Positions 27,745 to 36,219 of a DNA stretch of 64,000 nucleotides are shown here, in pieces. Both the position numbers and the translations under genes were made by a program. Within the stretch, counting starts at the first letter, position 1. Each line of letters opens with the position of its first letter. The notes under the pieces are model-generated. The model was not told the DNA's origin, did not search any database, and was given only the letters and a program-made list of their open reading frames with translations. Source of the DNA: Burkholderia diffusa (GTDB lineage Bacteria; Pseudomonadota; Gammaproteobacteria; Burkholderiales; Burkholderiaceae); the NCBI RefSeq assembly GCF_902499115.1, contig NZ_CABVPN010000001.1, positions 62,001 to 126,000 of the forward strand, given 5' to 3'.

Positions 27745-28953
27745 ATGAAAAAAGCGCTGCATCGCGCCGCATTCGTACTGTGCGCTGCCGCGGCGGCCAC
27801 CGCCTCCGCCGCCAGCCCCTGCCCCGCCGCCGACACCGCCGCACGCGCGGCGCTCGACGCGCAGCACCGCGTACAGCAAGTCCGGAATCCGCAAGGCGAC
27901 GGCGGCGGCACGGTCGACGTCTCGCCGCCTTTGCGCGACGCGCTTCGCGCGTACAAGCAGGCGCTCGTCGGCGCGATCGACGCGCGGCTTGCGTGCAGCG
28001 ACGAACACGTCGAGCCGGCTGCGCTGAAACGCACGCTTGCGGCCGCACTCGGCGTACCCGCCCAATCCACCCAATCCGCCCAGCCGAAAAACGCCGAATC
28101 GGCATTCGGTCGCAACCCGGACGTCGACGTCCAACGCGACGGCACGTCCCGCCCGCTCCTCTTCGTGCGCGCCGGCTTCGACATCCCATGCGGCGACGAC
28201 AACCTGCTCACTGCCTACGCATGGGAAAACGGCGGCTGGCGGCGGGTGCTGCGCTGGCAGGCCGACGACTACAAGGACATCGGCGGCGCCTACGGCGGCG
28301 GCTTCTGGTTCGGCGCATTGCCCCGCGGCCAGGTGGCGGTCGTCCACGGCACGCCGTGGTGCTCGTCGCGCTGGAGCCGGTTCGGCGCGGACGTGGTCGC
28401 GCCGGCAAGCGGCGCGGCCGCGCAACACACGCTGTTCCATACGGCTCACGGCTACGTGCTCGACGACGACGCGATCCGCTTCAAGGTGCGCCCCGACGGC
28501 TTCGAACTGCGCATGACGGTCGGCTCGCGCGACAGCGACGTGATGACACGGCCGGGCATCTTCCGCTATCGCGTCGACGGCGACACCGTGCAACGCGTGC
28601 AGCCGGTCGCGGTCAACGGTCGCGATTTCGTCGATGAATGGCTGGGCGTGGACGATACGCTCGCGCGCGCCTGGAGCGAACCCGCGGCCGCTGCGGCGGC
28701 GCTGCAAGCGCGACAGGCGTTCATTGCGGAAAGCAAGGCGCCCGATACCGGGTTCGCCTACGGACCGGTACGCGGCTGCGCGGACAGCAAGGATCTCTTC
28801 CAGGTCGAACTGGATCTGACGGGCAAGGACGGAAACACGGTTGCGCGACGCTACGCGCTGATCCGCCAGGAGCGCAACGGGTTCACGATGCTCGGGCTAC
28901 GCAAGGCGGCCGAGCCGGCATGCCACGGCGCGAACCTGATGCCGCGGCACTGA
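27745..28953 (+). CDS. Exported protein of unknown function in the T6SS cluster
   Basis: A 402-residue protein with a clear signal peptide (MKKALHRAAFVLCAAAAATASAASP, cleavage near residue 22), so it is periplasmic. It contains several cysteines (SPCPA, DIPCGDDN, TPWCSSRW, RGCADS, PACHGAN) that could form disulfides. It has no family I recognise. It follows the second BNR protein by 31 bp on the same strand, so it may belong to the same transcript and be an accessory or further immunity factor, though its higher G+C matches the chromosome. Confidence 0.7.
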   Translation: MKKALHRAAFVLCAAAAATASAASPCPAADTAARAALDAQHRVQQVRNPQGDGGGTVDVSPPLRDALRAYKQALVGAIDARLACSDEHVEPAALKRTLAAALGVPAQSTQSAQPKNAESAFGRNPDVDVQRDGTSRPLLFVRAGFDIPCGDDNLLTAYAWENGGWRRVLRWQADDYKDIGGAYGGGFWFGALPRGQVAVVHGTPWCSSRWSRFGADVVAPASGAAAQHTLFHTAHGYVLDDDAIRFKVRPDGFELRMTVGSRDSDVMTRPGIFRYRVDGDTVQRVQPVAVNGRDFVDEWLGVDDTLARAWSEPAAAAAALQARQAFIAESKAPDTGFAYGPVRGCADSKDLFQVELDLTGKDGNTVARRYALIRQERNGFTMLGLRKAAEPACHGANLMPRH

Positions 28954-29028
28954 ACGTCGGCGGCACGGCGACGCCTCACAGGAATCGACGGCAAGCGGCA
29001 CGCGCGCCTCGGCGTGCCCGGCCGCCCA

Positions 29029-29379
29029 TCATTGGGCGCGTCGCGGCTCGAACACGAACGGTTGCGTGAGCAGGAACGGATTCGCGGTGGCGCCCGTCTG
29101 CGCGCAGGTCGCGTGCGTCATCGCATCGACGGCCGCGCGGTCCGCCGCCGCATTGCGGCTGCTCGTCGTCACGGTGACGTTCTGCGCTTCGCCCGCGGTC
29201 GTCATCAGCGCGCGCACGAGCACGGTGACCGGACGCGTGAGCGGCTTCGCGCTATCCGGATAGACGGCGCGCGGAATGTGGCAGGTCAGCTTGCTTTCCT
29301 GCGACGACGACAGCATCGCGCAGCCGGAAACCAGCACGGCGACGGCAGGCAGGATCAGGAGGGTCGAGCGAAGGGCCAT
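29029..29379 (-). CDS. Small predicted lipoprotein with TonB-C-like domain
   Basis: A 116-residue protein with lipobox VSGC (Cys20 acylated after a hydrophobic signal). The mature part, with RAVYPDSAKPLTRPVTVLVRALMTTAGEAQNVTV, resembles the C-terminal domain of TonB-like proteins, including the Y-P start and the alternating strand. It has no membrane anchor beyond the lipid, so it is not a canonical TonB. It converges with the gene at 27745. Function unknown. Confidence 0.75.
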   Translation of the reverse strand: MALRSTLLILPAVAVLVSGCAMLSSSQESKLTCHIPRAVYPDSAKPLTRPVTVLVRALMTTAGEAQNVTVTTSSRNAAADRAAVDAMTHATCAQTGATANPFLLTQPFVFEPRRAQ

Positions 29380-29794
29380 GGTCGAATATCGTTCTTCAGT
29401 ACTGTTGCGGACGAACGCCGCGCCGGCGGACATCGCCCCGCGCCGCGGCCATCGGACCGGCGCGCCGTTACGGCCGCACGACCGGCGGCTGCCCGGTCGC
29501 GATCCTGCTTGTCGGGTTCCCGGAGATCCGGGGCGGCGTTCGCGGTAGCGGCCCGCAGCGGGCGGCCGCGCACGCGAACGCTTTGCCGCATTGTGCACGC
29601 GCCGCCTTGCGCGTGGCCGCGATTTGACAATGGTTGACGCGAATCACACCGGATTCGGCAGGCATCCATTCCGCGGGGGAAGCAATCGCCGCCCCCTTCG
29701 CCCCGCCATCGCCCACCCGCCTCACCGCAATGCGGCCAGCGCCGGGATTCCCCGCCCGGCGCCGCGCGGTGTCGGCACGGTGTTCAGCGTGGCG
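29380..29794. other. Intergenic region between the lipoprotein gene and pglL
   Basis: About 415 bp with no supported gene, RNA or terminator on either strand. Open frames here have no ribosome-binding site or recognisable composition. It should contain the lipoprotein promoter. Confidence 0.5.
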
Positions 29795-31573
29795 TCACTC
29801 GGAATCGTCGTCGGAGTCGTCCTCGTCCGCATCGGCCGGCACTTCCCCGTACTTCGCGACGACGGCCGCCTTGAACGCCTTCAGTGCCGGTTGCTGGTCG
29901 CACAGCTTGTACAGCAACGCCAACTGCTGCGGCCAGTCCTTCAATTCCTTCGCGAACACATGCAGGCGCGCGACTGTATCGAGGGCGTCGGCTTCGCGAC
30001 CGGCCAGCGCCTGCAGCACCGCATAGCGGCGCAGCACCGTCTCGCCGGGCAGCAGCGCGATCGCGCGCTCATGCGCGAGGAGCTTGAGCGGCAGGTTGTC
30101 CGGCGAAATTGCCAGCAGCGTGGCCGCCCCGTAATCGCCCCACGCGCCGAACAACAGCGACGGCGCATCGCGGTACTGTGCGGCCGGATCGCTGCCGTAA
30201 TACAGCACTTCCGCGCGCTGGTAGTCGCGCAGCACGGGCACCGCCGCCAGCACGCCGCCGAACGACAGCACCGCGAACAGCCCGAACGCCGCGCGCCCCG
30301 GCAGGATGCGCAACGGCTTCACCTCGAGCAGGCCGATCACGAACATCGCCGGCAGCAGGAAGAACATGTACTGCTGCGGATATTCGACGAGCGCATGCAT
30401 CAACAGGATGCCGATCAGCGCGAGGCCGAACACGCGCGAGCTCGACTGCGGCGCGCGCACCGCGCGCACGAACCACGTCACGAGCGCGACGACGAGCACG
30501 CCGAGGCCGACGAGGCCGGACTTCGCGAGCAGGTCGATGAAGATGTCGTGCGAGTTGTTCGCGATCTCGACACCGCCGAGCGTGCGCACGAGCGCGAACT
30601 GGTGCGACGGGAACTCGCCCCAGCCGACGCCGAGCACCGGATGCTCGCGGAACATCGCGAGCCCGTACTTCCAGAGCGCGAGGCGCGGCGCGATCTGCCC
30701 CGCGTCGCGCATCCGGTCGGCCGCCGACTCGGCGAGCCCCAGATGGAAATGCACGTTGGCCCAGCGCACCGCAACGTTCACCGCGACGAAGGCCACCGCG
30801 AGCGCGACCGGCATCACCCATGCGCGGCGGTTGCCCGGCGCGCGGCGCGACTCGAGCCACGCCATCCAGAAGCCCGCGACGACCAGCACCGCAACCTGCA
30901 GCCACGGGCCGCGCGACACCGTCAGCGCGAGCCCGGCCGACAGCACGATCGACAGCGCGAGCCACGCCCATACCGCGAGCCGGCGCGTCTGCACCAGATA
31001 CAGCGCGCCCGCGAGCGCGAACGCGATGTAGGTCGCCAGGTGGTTCGCCTGTGCCATGTTGCCGTACGGACGGCGATCGACCGCGATGTTGTACACCACG
31101 ACGAACGGCGACACCGCGGATTCGAGATGGAACAACTGCACGACCTGGCTCGCGACCGCGAGCATCCCGCCGAGCAGCAGCGCGCCGGACATCATTTGCG
31201 CGGCGGCTTCGGCGAGCCCCTCGCGCGCCAGCGTGTAGCCGGCCTGCATCGCGACCAGCGCGGCGGCCAGGTAGCCGACCGCCAGCCAATTCATCGACGG
31301 CACCTTGAGCGGCATGAGCGCGACCTGCGCGATCAGCACCGCCGCGAACCCGAGCGGCGCGACGAACGCGGCCGGCGCGGCGAACGGCTCGGCCGGGCGG
31401 CCCGTGCGTGCGAGCAGCACGACGGAGAGCCCCACCAGCAGATACAGCACCAGCGCGGCAAACTCGGAATAGAAGGTCGGGATCGGATACGTGTGATTCG
31501 TGATCGAGTACGGCACGATCAGGGCGACAGCCAGCGCAACGAGCGGCAACGAACGGGAAAAAGTAGAAGGCAT
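29795..31573 (-). CDS. pglL: PglL-type protein O-oligosaccharyltransferase
   Basis: A 592-residue polytopic membrane protein with about twelve helices and a large periplasmic loop. It belongs to the Wzy/WaaL/PglL superfamily, which transfers lipid-linked glycans. The family core is visible: RPYGNMAQANHLATY, LTVSRGPWLQ, GVGWGEFPSHQF, NNSHDIFIDLLAKSGL and HALVEYPQQYMFFLLP. The C-terminal soluble part is helical and ends in an Asp/Glu run. PglL enzymes of this genus glycosylate many periplasmic proteins. The adjacent pilin gene supports O-OTase over O-antigen ligase. Confidence 0.88.
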   Translation of the reverse strand: MPSTFSRSLPLVALAVALIVPYSITNHTYPIPTFYSEFAALVLYLLVGLSVVLLARTGRPAEPFAAPAAFVAPLGFAAVLIAQVALMPLKVPSMNWLAVGYLAAALVAMQAGYTLAREGLAEAAAQMMSGALLLGGMLAVASQVVQLFHLESAVSPFVVVYNIAVDRRPYGNMAQANHLATYIAFALAGALYLVQTRRLAVWAWLALSIVLSAGLALTVSRGPWLQVAVLVVAGFWMAWLESRRAPGNRRAWVMPVALAVAFVAVNVAVRWANVHFHLGLAESAADRMRDAGQIAPRLALWKYGLAMFREHPVLGVGWGEFPSHQFALVRTLGGVEIANNSHDIFIDLLAKSGLVGLGVLVVALVTWFVRAVRAPQSSSRVFGLALIGILLMHALVEYPQQYMFFLLPAMFVIGLLEVKPLRILPGRAAFGLFAVLSFGGVLAAVPVLRDYQRAEVLYYGSDPAAQYRDAPSLLFGAWGDYGAATLLAISPDNLPLKLLAHERAIALLPGETVLRRYAVLQALAGREADALDTVARLHVFAKELKDWPQQLALLYKLCDQQPALKAFKAAVVAKYGEVPADADEDDSDDDSE

Positions 31574-31729
31574 GAGCGAACCGGATGTCAGCAACCGGCG
31601 CACTATACAAAACTTTCCCCCCTCTGTGCGGGCCCGTCGTGCCATTGCCCACGCGCCGGGGCGGGCGCAGCCGGCCGGCGGGCGCCGCGCCGCGCACGCG
31701 GCCACGGACTTGGCGGCATGCCCCCGACA

Positions 31730-32326
31730 CTACGCGCGGCACTCCGCGGGCGCATATTGCGCGGGCAAAGTCGCGGCCTCCGCCGGTAACGGGCCCGCGC
31801 CCGGCGCCGGAAGCGACGACGCAGACTTGCCGGCGGCAAAGCACTCCCACGCGATCGCACCCGCCTGCATCGCGCCCTTTTTCAGCGGCACGCGCGCGGT
31901 TGGCGTGTCGGCCTTGTCCGGGGCGGACGGCACCAGGACGAGCGTATTCGCGCCGGCCGCGGCGACGCGGGCGGTGAACGCCACCGTGATCTGGCCGGTG
32001 TCGCCGTCGATGGCGACGGATTCGACGTTGCGGGTAGCGGCCGGCGGGCTGTAGCCGCCGTCGAGGCCCGCGCCGCTCGCGGCGTTGTCGGCAACTGCGA
32101 GCCGTGCGGACGAAGCAAGCGCGAGCCCCTCGCCGACACGCGACCGCGCGAGGTAATCCTGGTACGCGGGAATCGCATAGGCCGCGATCACGCCGACGAT
32201 CGCGAGCACGATCATCAGCTCGATCAGCGTGAAGCCGGCCGGCCGGCAGCGCGGCAACGGCCGGCTCGCGCGCCGCAGATCGGCGGCGATGCGACGGAAC
32301 AGGGAAACGGAAAAGGCTTCGAACAT
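31730..32326 (-). CDS. Type IV pilin-like protein (PilA-like)
   Basis: A 198-residue protein with a class III signal: a long basic leader of 31 residues, then G31|FTLIELMIVLAIVGVIAAYAIP, giving the prepilin peptidase site and Glu5 of the mature protein (Glu36). The C-terminal domain is small and Ala-rich, with one Cys pair (WECF and AECRA). The leader is unusually long for type IVa pilins, though no internal ATG gives a shorter one. It lies directly upstream of pglL, whose relatives glycosylate pilins. Confidence 0.85.
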   Translation of the reverse strand: MFEAFSVSLFRRIAADLRRASRPLPRCRPAGFTLIELMIVLAIVGVIAAYAIPAYQDYLARSRVGEGLALASSARLAVADNAASGAGLDGGYSPPAATRNVESVAIDGDTGQITVAFTARVAAAGANTLVLVPSAPDKADTPTARVPLKKGAMQAGAIAWECFAAGKSASSLPAPGAGPLPAEAATLPAQYAPAECRA

Positions 32327-32343
32327 GACTGGCTCCGGAAACG

Positions 32344-32374
32344 AAAAACGCCTGCCGAATCAGGCAGGCGTTTC
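32344..32374 (-). terminator. Terminator hairpin between the pilin and TerC genes
   Basis: AACGCCTGCC pairs with GGCAGGCGTT around GAATCA. A-runs on the left give T's on the minus strand, so it should end the TerC-family transcript. Confidence 0.85.
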
Positions 32375-32423
32375 GATCGTAGCCAGCGGGCCGCGGCCCC
32401 GGCAGTCGGCCGGACGGCCAACG

Positions 32424-33125
32424 TCACGCGTGCGTGGCGCTGCGGCGTCGCCGGAGCGCGTAACCGGTGGCGACGACGAACAGCGCGCCGGCGATGCTCG
32501 CGCCGTAGATCGCCGCCGGCGTATCGAGCACCGGCCAGCGGTCGCCGACCGGGTCGTGCACCATCAGCCCGCCGGCGATCCAGCCCAGCAACCCGGCGCC
32601 GAGCGCCACGACGATCGGGAACCGATCGAGCAGCTTCAGCACCAGCGTGCTGCCCCACACGATGATCGGCACGCTGACGACGAGCCCGAAGATCACCAGC
32701 GCCAGCCGGTGCGACGGATCGGCCTGCTCGGCCGCGCCGGCGATCGCGATCACGTTGTCGAGGCTCATCACGGCGTCGGCGATCACGATCGTCTTCACCG
32801 CGTCCCACAGCCGGTCGGCCGGCTTCACGTTGTCGTGCGCGTCGGCGTCGGGCGCCATCAGCTTGACGCCGATCCACAACAGCAGCAGGCCGCCGCCGAA
32901 CTTCAGGAACGGGACGTCGAGCAGCACGACCGCGAACGCGATCAGCGCGACCCGCAGCAGGATCGCGCCGGCCGTGCCCCACACGACGCCGCGCAGCCGC
33001 TGGTTGGCCGGCAGGTTGCGGCACGCGAGCGCGATCACGACCGCGTTGTCGCCGCCGAGGAGGATGTCGATGATGACGATCTGAAACACCGCGCCCCAGT
33101 GGAGCGAGGTCAGGAATTCAAGCAT
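32424..33125 (-). CDS. TerC-family integral membrane protein (YjbE type)
   Basis: A 233-residue protein with about seven helices and the conserved acidic TerC motifs: IDILLGGDNAVVIALACRNLP near the N-terminus and IVIADAVMSLDNVIAIAG in the middle. TerC proteins act in metal ion export (manganese or calcium) or metalation of exported proteins; older annotation ties them to tellurium resistance. ATG 33125 puts MLEFLTSLHWGAVFQ directly before the first helix. It is a single gene between two terminators. The motif placement suits the YjbE subfamily. Confidence 0.87.
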   Translation of the reverse strand: MLEFLTSLHWGAVFQIVIIDILLGGDNAVVIALACRNLPANQRLRGVVWGTAGAILLRVALIAFAVVLLDVPFLKFGGGLLLLWIGVKLMAPDADAHDNVKPADRLWDAVKTIVIADAVMSLDNVIAIAGAAEQADPSHRLALVIFGLVVSVPIIVWGSTLVLKLLDRFPIVVALGAGLLGWIAGGLMVHDPVGDRWPVLDTPAAIYGASIAGALFVVATGYALRRRRSATHA

Positions 33126-33233
33126 GAGCGGTATCGGGTGCGGGGTAACGGCCGTCGGACAGACGTGCCGGGTGAACGCCGGGACATGCATCGCGCATGC
33201 CGGGTGCTTACAAATTCATTGCGAGAGCATAAC

Positions 33234-33262
33234 AAAAAACGCCGGCAAGGCCGGCGTTTTTT
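33234..33262 (-). terminator. Rho-independent terminator downstream of sucD
   Basis: AACGCCGGC pairs with GCCGGCGTT around AAG, flanked by AAAAAA and TTTTTT so that it can work in both directions. On the minus strand it ends the sucC-sucD transcript. Confidence 0.93.
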
Positions 33263-33283
33263 GCAGGACGAACCACGCGGAAA

Positions 33284-34165
33284 TTACAGCGCCTTCTTCA
33301 GCAGGCGACCCATTTCCGACGGGTTGCGCGTGACGGTGATGCCGCACGCTTCCATGATTTCCAGCTTCGCTTCGGCCGTATCCGCACCGCCCGAGATCAG
33401 CGCGCCGGCGTGGCCCATGCGCTTGCCCGGAGGCGCCGTGACGCCAGCGATGAAGCCGACGACCGGCTTCTTCATGTTGTCCTTGATCCACTGAGCGGCG
33501 TTGGCTTCGTCCGGACCGCCGATCTCGCCGATCATCACGACCGCGTCCGTATCCGGATCGTCGTTGAACATCTTCATCACGTCGATGTGCTTCAGACCGT
33601 TGATCGGGTCGCCGCCGATGCCGACTGCCGACGACTGGCCGAGGCCCAGCGCCGTCAGCTGTGCAACGGCTTCATACGTCAGCGTGCCCGAACGCGACAC
33701 GACGCCGATGCGGCCCTTGCGGTGGATGTGACCCGGCATGATGCCGATCTTCAGCTCGTCCGGCGTGATCGTGCCCGGGCAGTTCGGTCCGAGCAGCAGC
33801 GTCTTGCGGCCTTCGCGGCGCATGCGGTCCTTCACTTCGATCATGTCACGGACGGGAATGCCTTCCGTGATGCAGATCGCGAGATCGAGGTCGGCTTCGA
33901 CCGCTTCCCAGATCGCAGCGGCTGCGCCTGCCGGCGGAACGTAGATGACCGACACGGTCGCGCCGGTTTCTGCCTTCGCTTCCTTGACGCTCGCGTAGAT
34001 CGGAATGCCTTCGAAGTCTTCGCCGGCCTTCTTCGGGTTCACGCCCGCGACGAATGCTTCGCGGCCGTTTGCATATTCACGGCAGGCGCGCGTATGGAAC
34101 TGACCGGTTTTGCCGGTAATGCCCTGCGTGATGACCTTCGTGTCCTTGTTGATCAGAATCGACAT
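33284..34165 (-). CDS. sucD: Succinyl-CoA synthetase alpha subunit (ADP-forming)
   Basis: The TCA-cycle enzyme's CoA-binding and phosphohistidine subunit. The 293-residue protein has TKVITQGITGKTGQFHTR, YVPPAGAAAAIWEA, the LLGPNCPGTI loop and the phosphorylated His region GFIAGVTAPPGKRMGHAGALISGG. Length is normal. It lies 64 bp downstream of sucC and ends just before a strong terminator, the standard sucCD operon. Confidence 0.97.
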   Translation of the reverse strand: MSILINKDTKVITQGITGKTGQFHTRACREYANGREAFVAGVNPKKAGEDFEGIPIYASVKEAKAETGATVSVIYVPPAGAAAAIWEAVEADLDLAICITEGIPVRDMIEVKDRMRREGRKTLLLGPNCPGTITPDELKIGIMPGHIHRKGRIGVVSRSGTLTYEAVAQLTALGLGQSSAVGIGGDPINGLKHIDVMKMFNDDPDTDAVVMIGEIGGPDEANAAQWIKDNMKKPVVGFIAGVTAPPGKRMGHAGALISGGADTAEAKLEIMEACGITVTRNPSEMGRLLKKAL

Positions 34166-34229
34166 GTATTTTGACCTCTGTTCGATTGGCGTCGCGTATC
34201 TGCCGCGCCGCCATGCGTATTCGATAGCG

Positions 34230-35396
34230 TTACTTGCCTTCGGCAGCCGCGACGACCTTCTGCGCAGCCTCTTCCATGCTGTCCGCCGAGATGATCGGCA
34301 GGCCCGAATCGGCCAGCATCTTCTTGCCGAGGTCCTCGTTCGTGCCCTTCATGCGCACGACGAGCGGCACGTTCAGGTTCACGGCCTTCGAACCGGCGAT
34401 CACGCCTTCCGCGATCACGTCGCAGCGCATGATGCCGCCGAAGATGTTCACGAGGATCGCCTTCAGGTCCGGGTTCTTCAGCATCAGCTTGAACGCTTCG
34501 GTGACCTTCTCGGTCGTCGCGCCACCGCCGACGTCCAGGAAGTTCGCCGGCTCGCCGCCGAACAGCTTGATCGTGTCCATCGTCGCCATCGCGAGGCCTG
34601 CGCCGTTCACGAGACAGCCGATGTTGCCGTCGAGCGAGATGTATGCGAGGTCGAACTTCGACGCTTCGATTTCAGCCGGGTCTTCTTCGTCCAGGTCGCG
34701 GTACGCGACGATTTCCGGGTGGCGGAACAGCGCGTTCGAGTCGAAGTTGAACTTCGCGTCGAGTGCGATGACCTTGCCGTCGCCGGAGACGTTCAGCGGG
34801 TTGATTTCAGCCAGCGACGCGTCGGTTTCCCAGAATGCCTTGTACAGGCCTTGCAGGATGGCGCGCGCTTGCGGAATCGAAGCAGCCGGCACGCCGATCT
34901 TCGCGGCGAGGTCGTCGGCCTGCGCGTCGAGCAGGCCCGTCGACGGCTCGACGATGACCTTGTGGATCAGTTCCGGGTGCTTTTCGGCAACTTCTTCGAT
35001 GTCCATGCCGCCTTCGCTCGAACCCATCAGAACGATCTTTTGCGACACGCGATCAACGACGAGGCTGACGTACAGTTCCTGCTTGATGTCGGCGCCTTCT
35101 TCGATCATCAGACGGTTGACCTTTTGGCCTTCCGGACCGGTCTGGTGCGTGACGAGCTGCATGCCGAGGATCTGGTTCGCGTATTCGCGAACCTGCTCGA
35201 TCGACTTCGCCACCTTCACGCCGCCGCCCTTGCCACGGCCACCCGCGTGAATCTGAGCCTTCACGACCCACACCGGGCCGCCCAGCTCTTCTGCCACCTT
35301 GACGGCCTCTTCAACCGAGAACGCCGGCTTGCCGCGCGGTACCGCGACTCCGAATTTCCGCAGGATTTCCTTACCCTGGTACTCGTGAATCTTCAT
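34230..35396 (-). CDS. sucC: Succinyl-CoA synthetase beta subunit (ADP-forming)
   Basis: The nucleotide-binding ATP-grasp subunit. The 388-residue protein begins MKIHEYQGKEILRKFGV and shows AQIHAGGRGKGGGVK, LYVSLVVDRVSQKI, GNIGCLVNGAGLAMATMD and NIFGGIMRCDVIAEGV. It is the first gene of sucCD. A DUF2889 gene begins to end 69 bp upstream on the same strand, so the operon promoter is probably in 35397-35464 or shared with that gene. Confidence 0.97.
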   Translation of the reverse strand: MKIHEYQGKEILRKFGVAVPRGKPAFSVEEAVKVAEELGGPVWVVKAQIHAGGRGKGGGVKVAKSIEQVREYANQILGMQLVTHQTGPEGQKVNRLMIEEGADIKQELYVSLVVDRVSQKIVLMGSSEGGMDIEEVAEKHPELIHKVIVEPSTGLLDAQADDLAAKIGVPAASIPQARAILQGLYKAFWETDASLAEINPLNVSGDGKVIALDAKFNFDSNALFRHPEIVAYRDLDEEDPAEIEASKFDLAYISLDGNIGCLVNGAGLAMATMDTIKLFGGEPANFLDVGGGATTEKVTEAFKLMLKNPDLKAILVNIFGGIMRCDVIAEGVIAGSKAVNLNVPLVVRMKGTNEDLGKKMLADSGLPIISADSMEEAAQKVVAAAEGK

Positions 35397-35464
35397 GCGT
35401 GATTCCCTTCAGTCTGAGAGTTGGATGAAATGTCGCTTAAGACGCTTCTTCGAATGATTTCCGT

Positions 35465-36073
35465 TCATTCCTTCGTGCTGCCCTCACCGGGCAAGTCCGG
35501 CCGGTTCGTGCCATACCAGCGCGGGTAGTACTGCCGCACGACCTCGCCGTCGAACCGCAATGCCCGGCAGCGACCGAGCTGGAAAGGCGGTTCGGCGTGC
35601 TCGCCGTCATGGTCCGGTCCTTCGCCTCCCTCCTCGCGCACGTTCCACACGTCACCGGCGAACGCCTGGATCGCTGCCGTCGGCAGCACGGCACACAGTT
35701 CGGTGAGATGGGAACAGCCAGCGACGCCGGCGAGCAGCCGGTTCGCGTTGCGGCGGAAATTGCGGAAGAGATTGAGCCCGATGAGGGCCCGATAGGCGGG
35801 AGGGGCGGATTGACAGTGACCGGGATAGGGAACCCACTCCGAAGACGCTTCGGCGTCGACGACGTTGAGGTCACGATCGATAGTCACGCGCAGCCAGAGT
35901 TCGTGGATCGGCAGGCCTTGGGGCCGGATGCCCGACGCAAGCGCGACATCGCGCGGCTTGTGGTCGGTCAGGCAGGCTTCGATGTCCCACAAGCCGTCGC
36001 CGCGCTCGTAGGCTTCCGCTCGGATTGCGCGTCGATGTCGCAACTGACGGGGCACGGGCTCGGATAGCGGCAT
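35465..36073 (-). CDS. DUF2889 family protein
   Basis: A 202-residue soluble protein, with ATG 36073 giving MPLSEPVPRQLRHRRAI. The body matches the DUF2889 pattern I know: RAEAYERGDGLWDIEACLTDHKPRD, LRVTIDRDLNVVDAEASSEWVPYPGHC, and a late DGEVVRQYYPRWY. The function is unknown. The unusually conserved His/Cys/Asp residues suggest a metal or ligand site, but that is a guess. It sits between recX and sucC on the same strand. Confidence 0.82.
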   Translation of the reverse strand: MPLSEPVPRQLRHRRAIRAEAYERGDGLWDIEACLTDHKPRDVALASGIRPQGLPIHELWLRVTIDRDLNVVDAEASSEWVPYPGHCQSAPPAYRALIGLNLFRNFRRNANRLLAGVAGCSHLTELCAVLPTAAIQAFAGDVWNVREEGGEGPDHDGEHAEPPFQLGRCRALRFDGEVVRQYYPRWYGTNRPDLPGEGSTKE

Positions 36074-36219
36074 GCTGGAGGTTGAGGCCGAAGAGGAAAA
36101 CCCGTGGATTTTAGCATATTGGGTATTTGAGGCATCCGGCCGCGACGGCGGGTATTCCCGCCTGTCCGGAAACGGTTGCATTGCAGCAAAATCGCGCGCA
36201 GCGCGCGCGACCGGACCGG

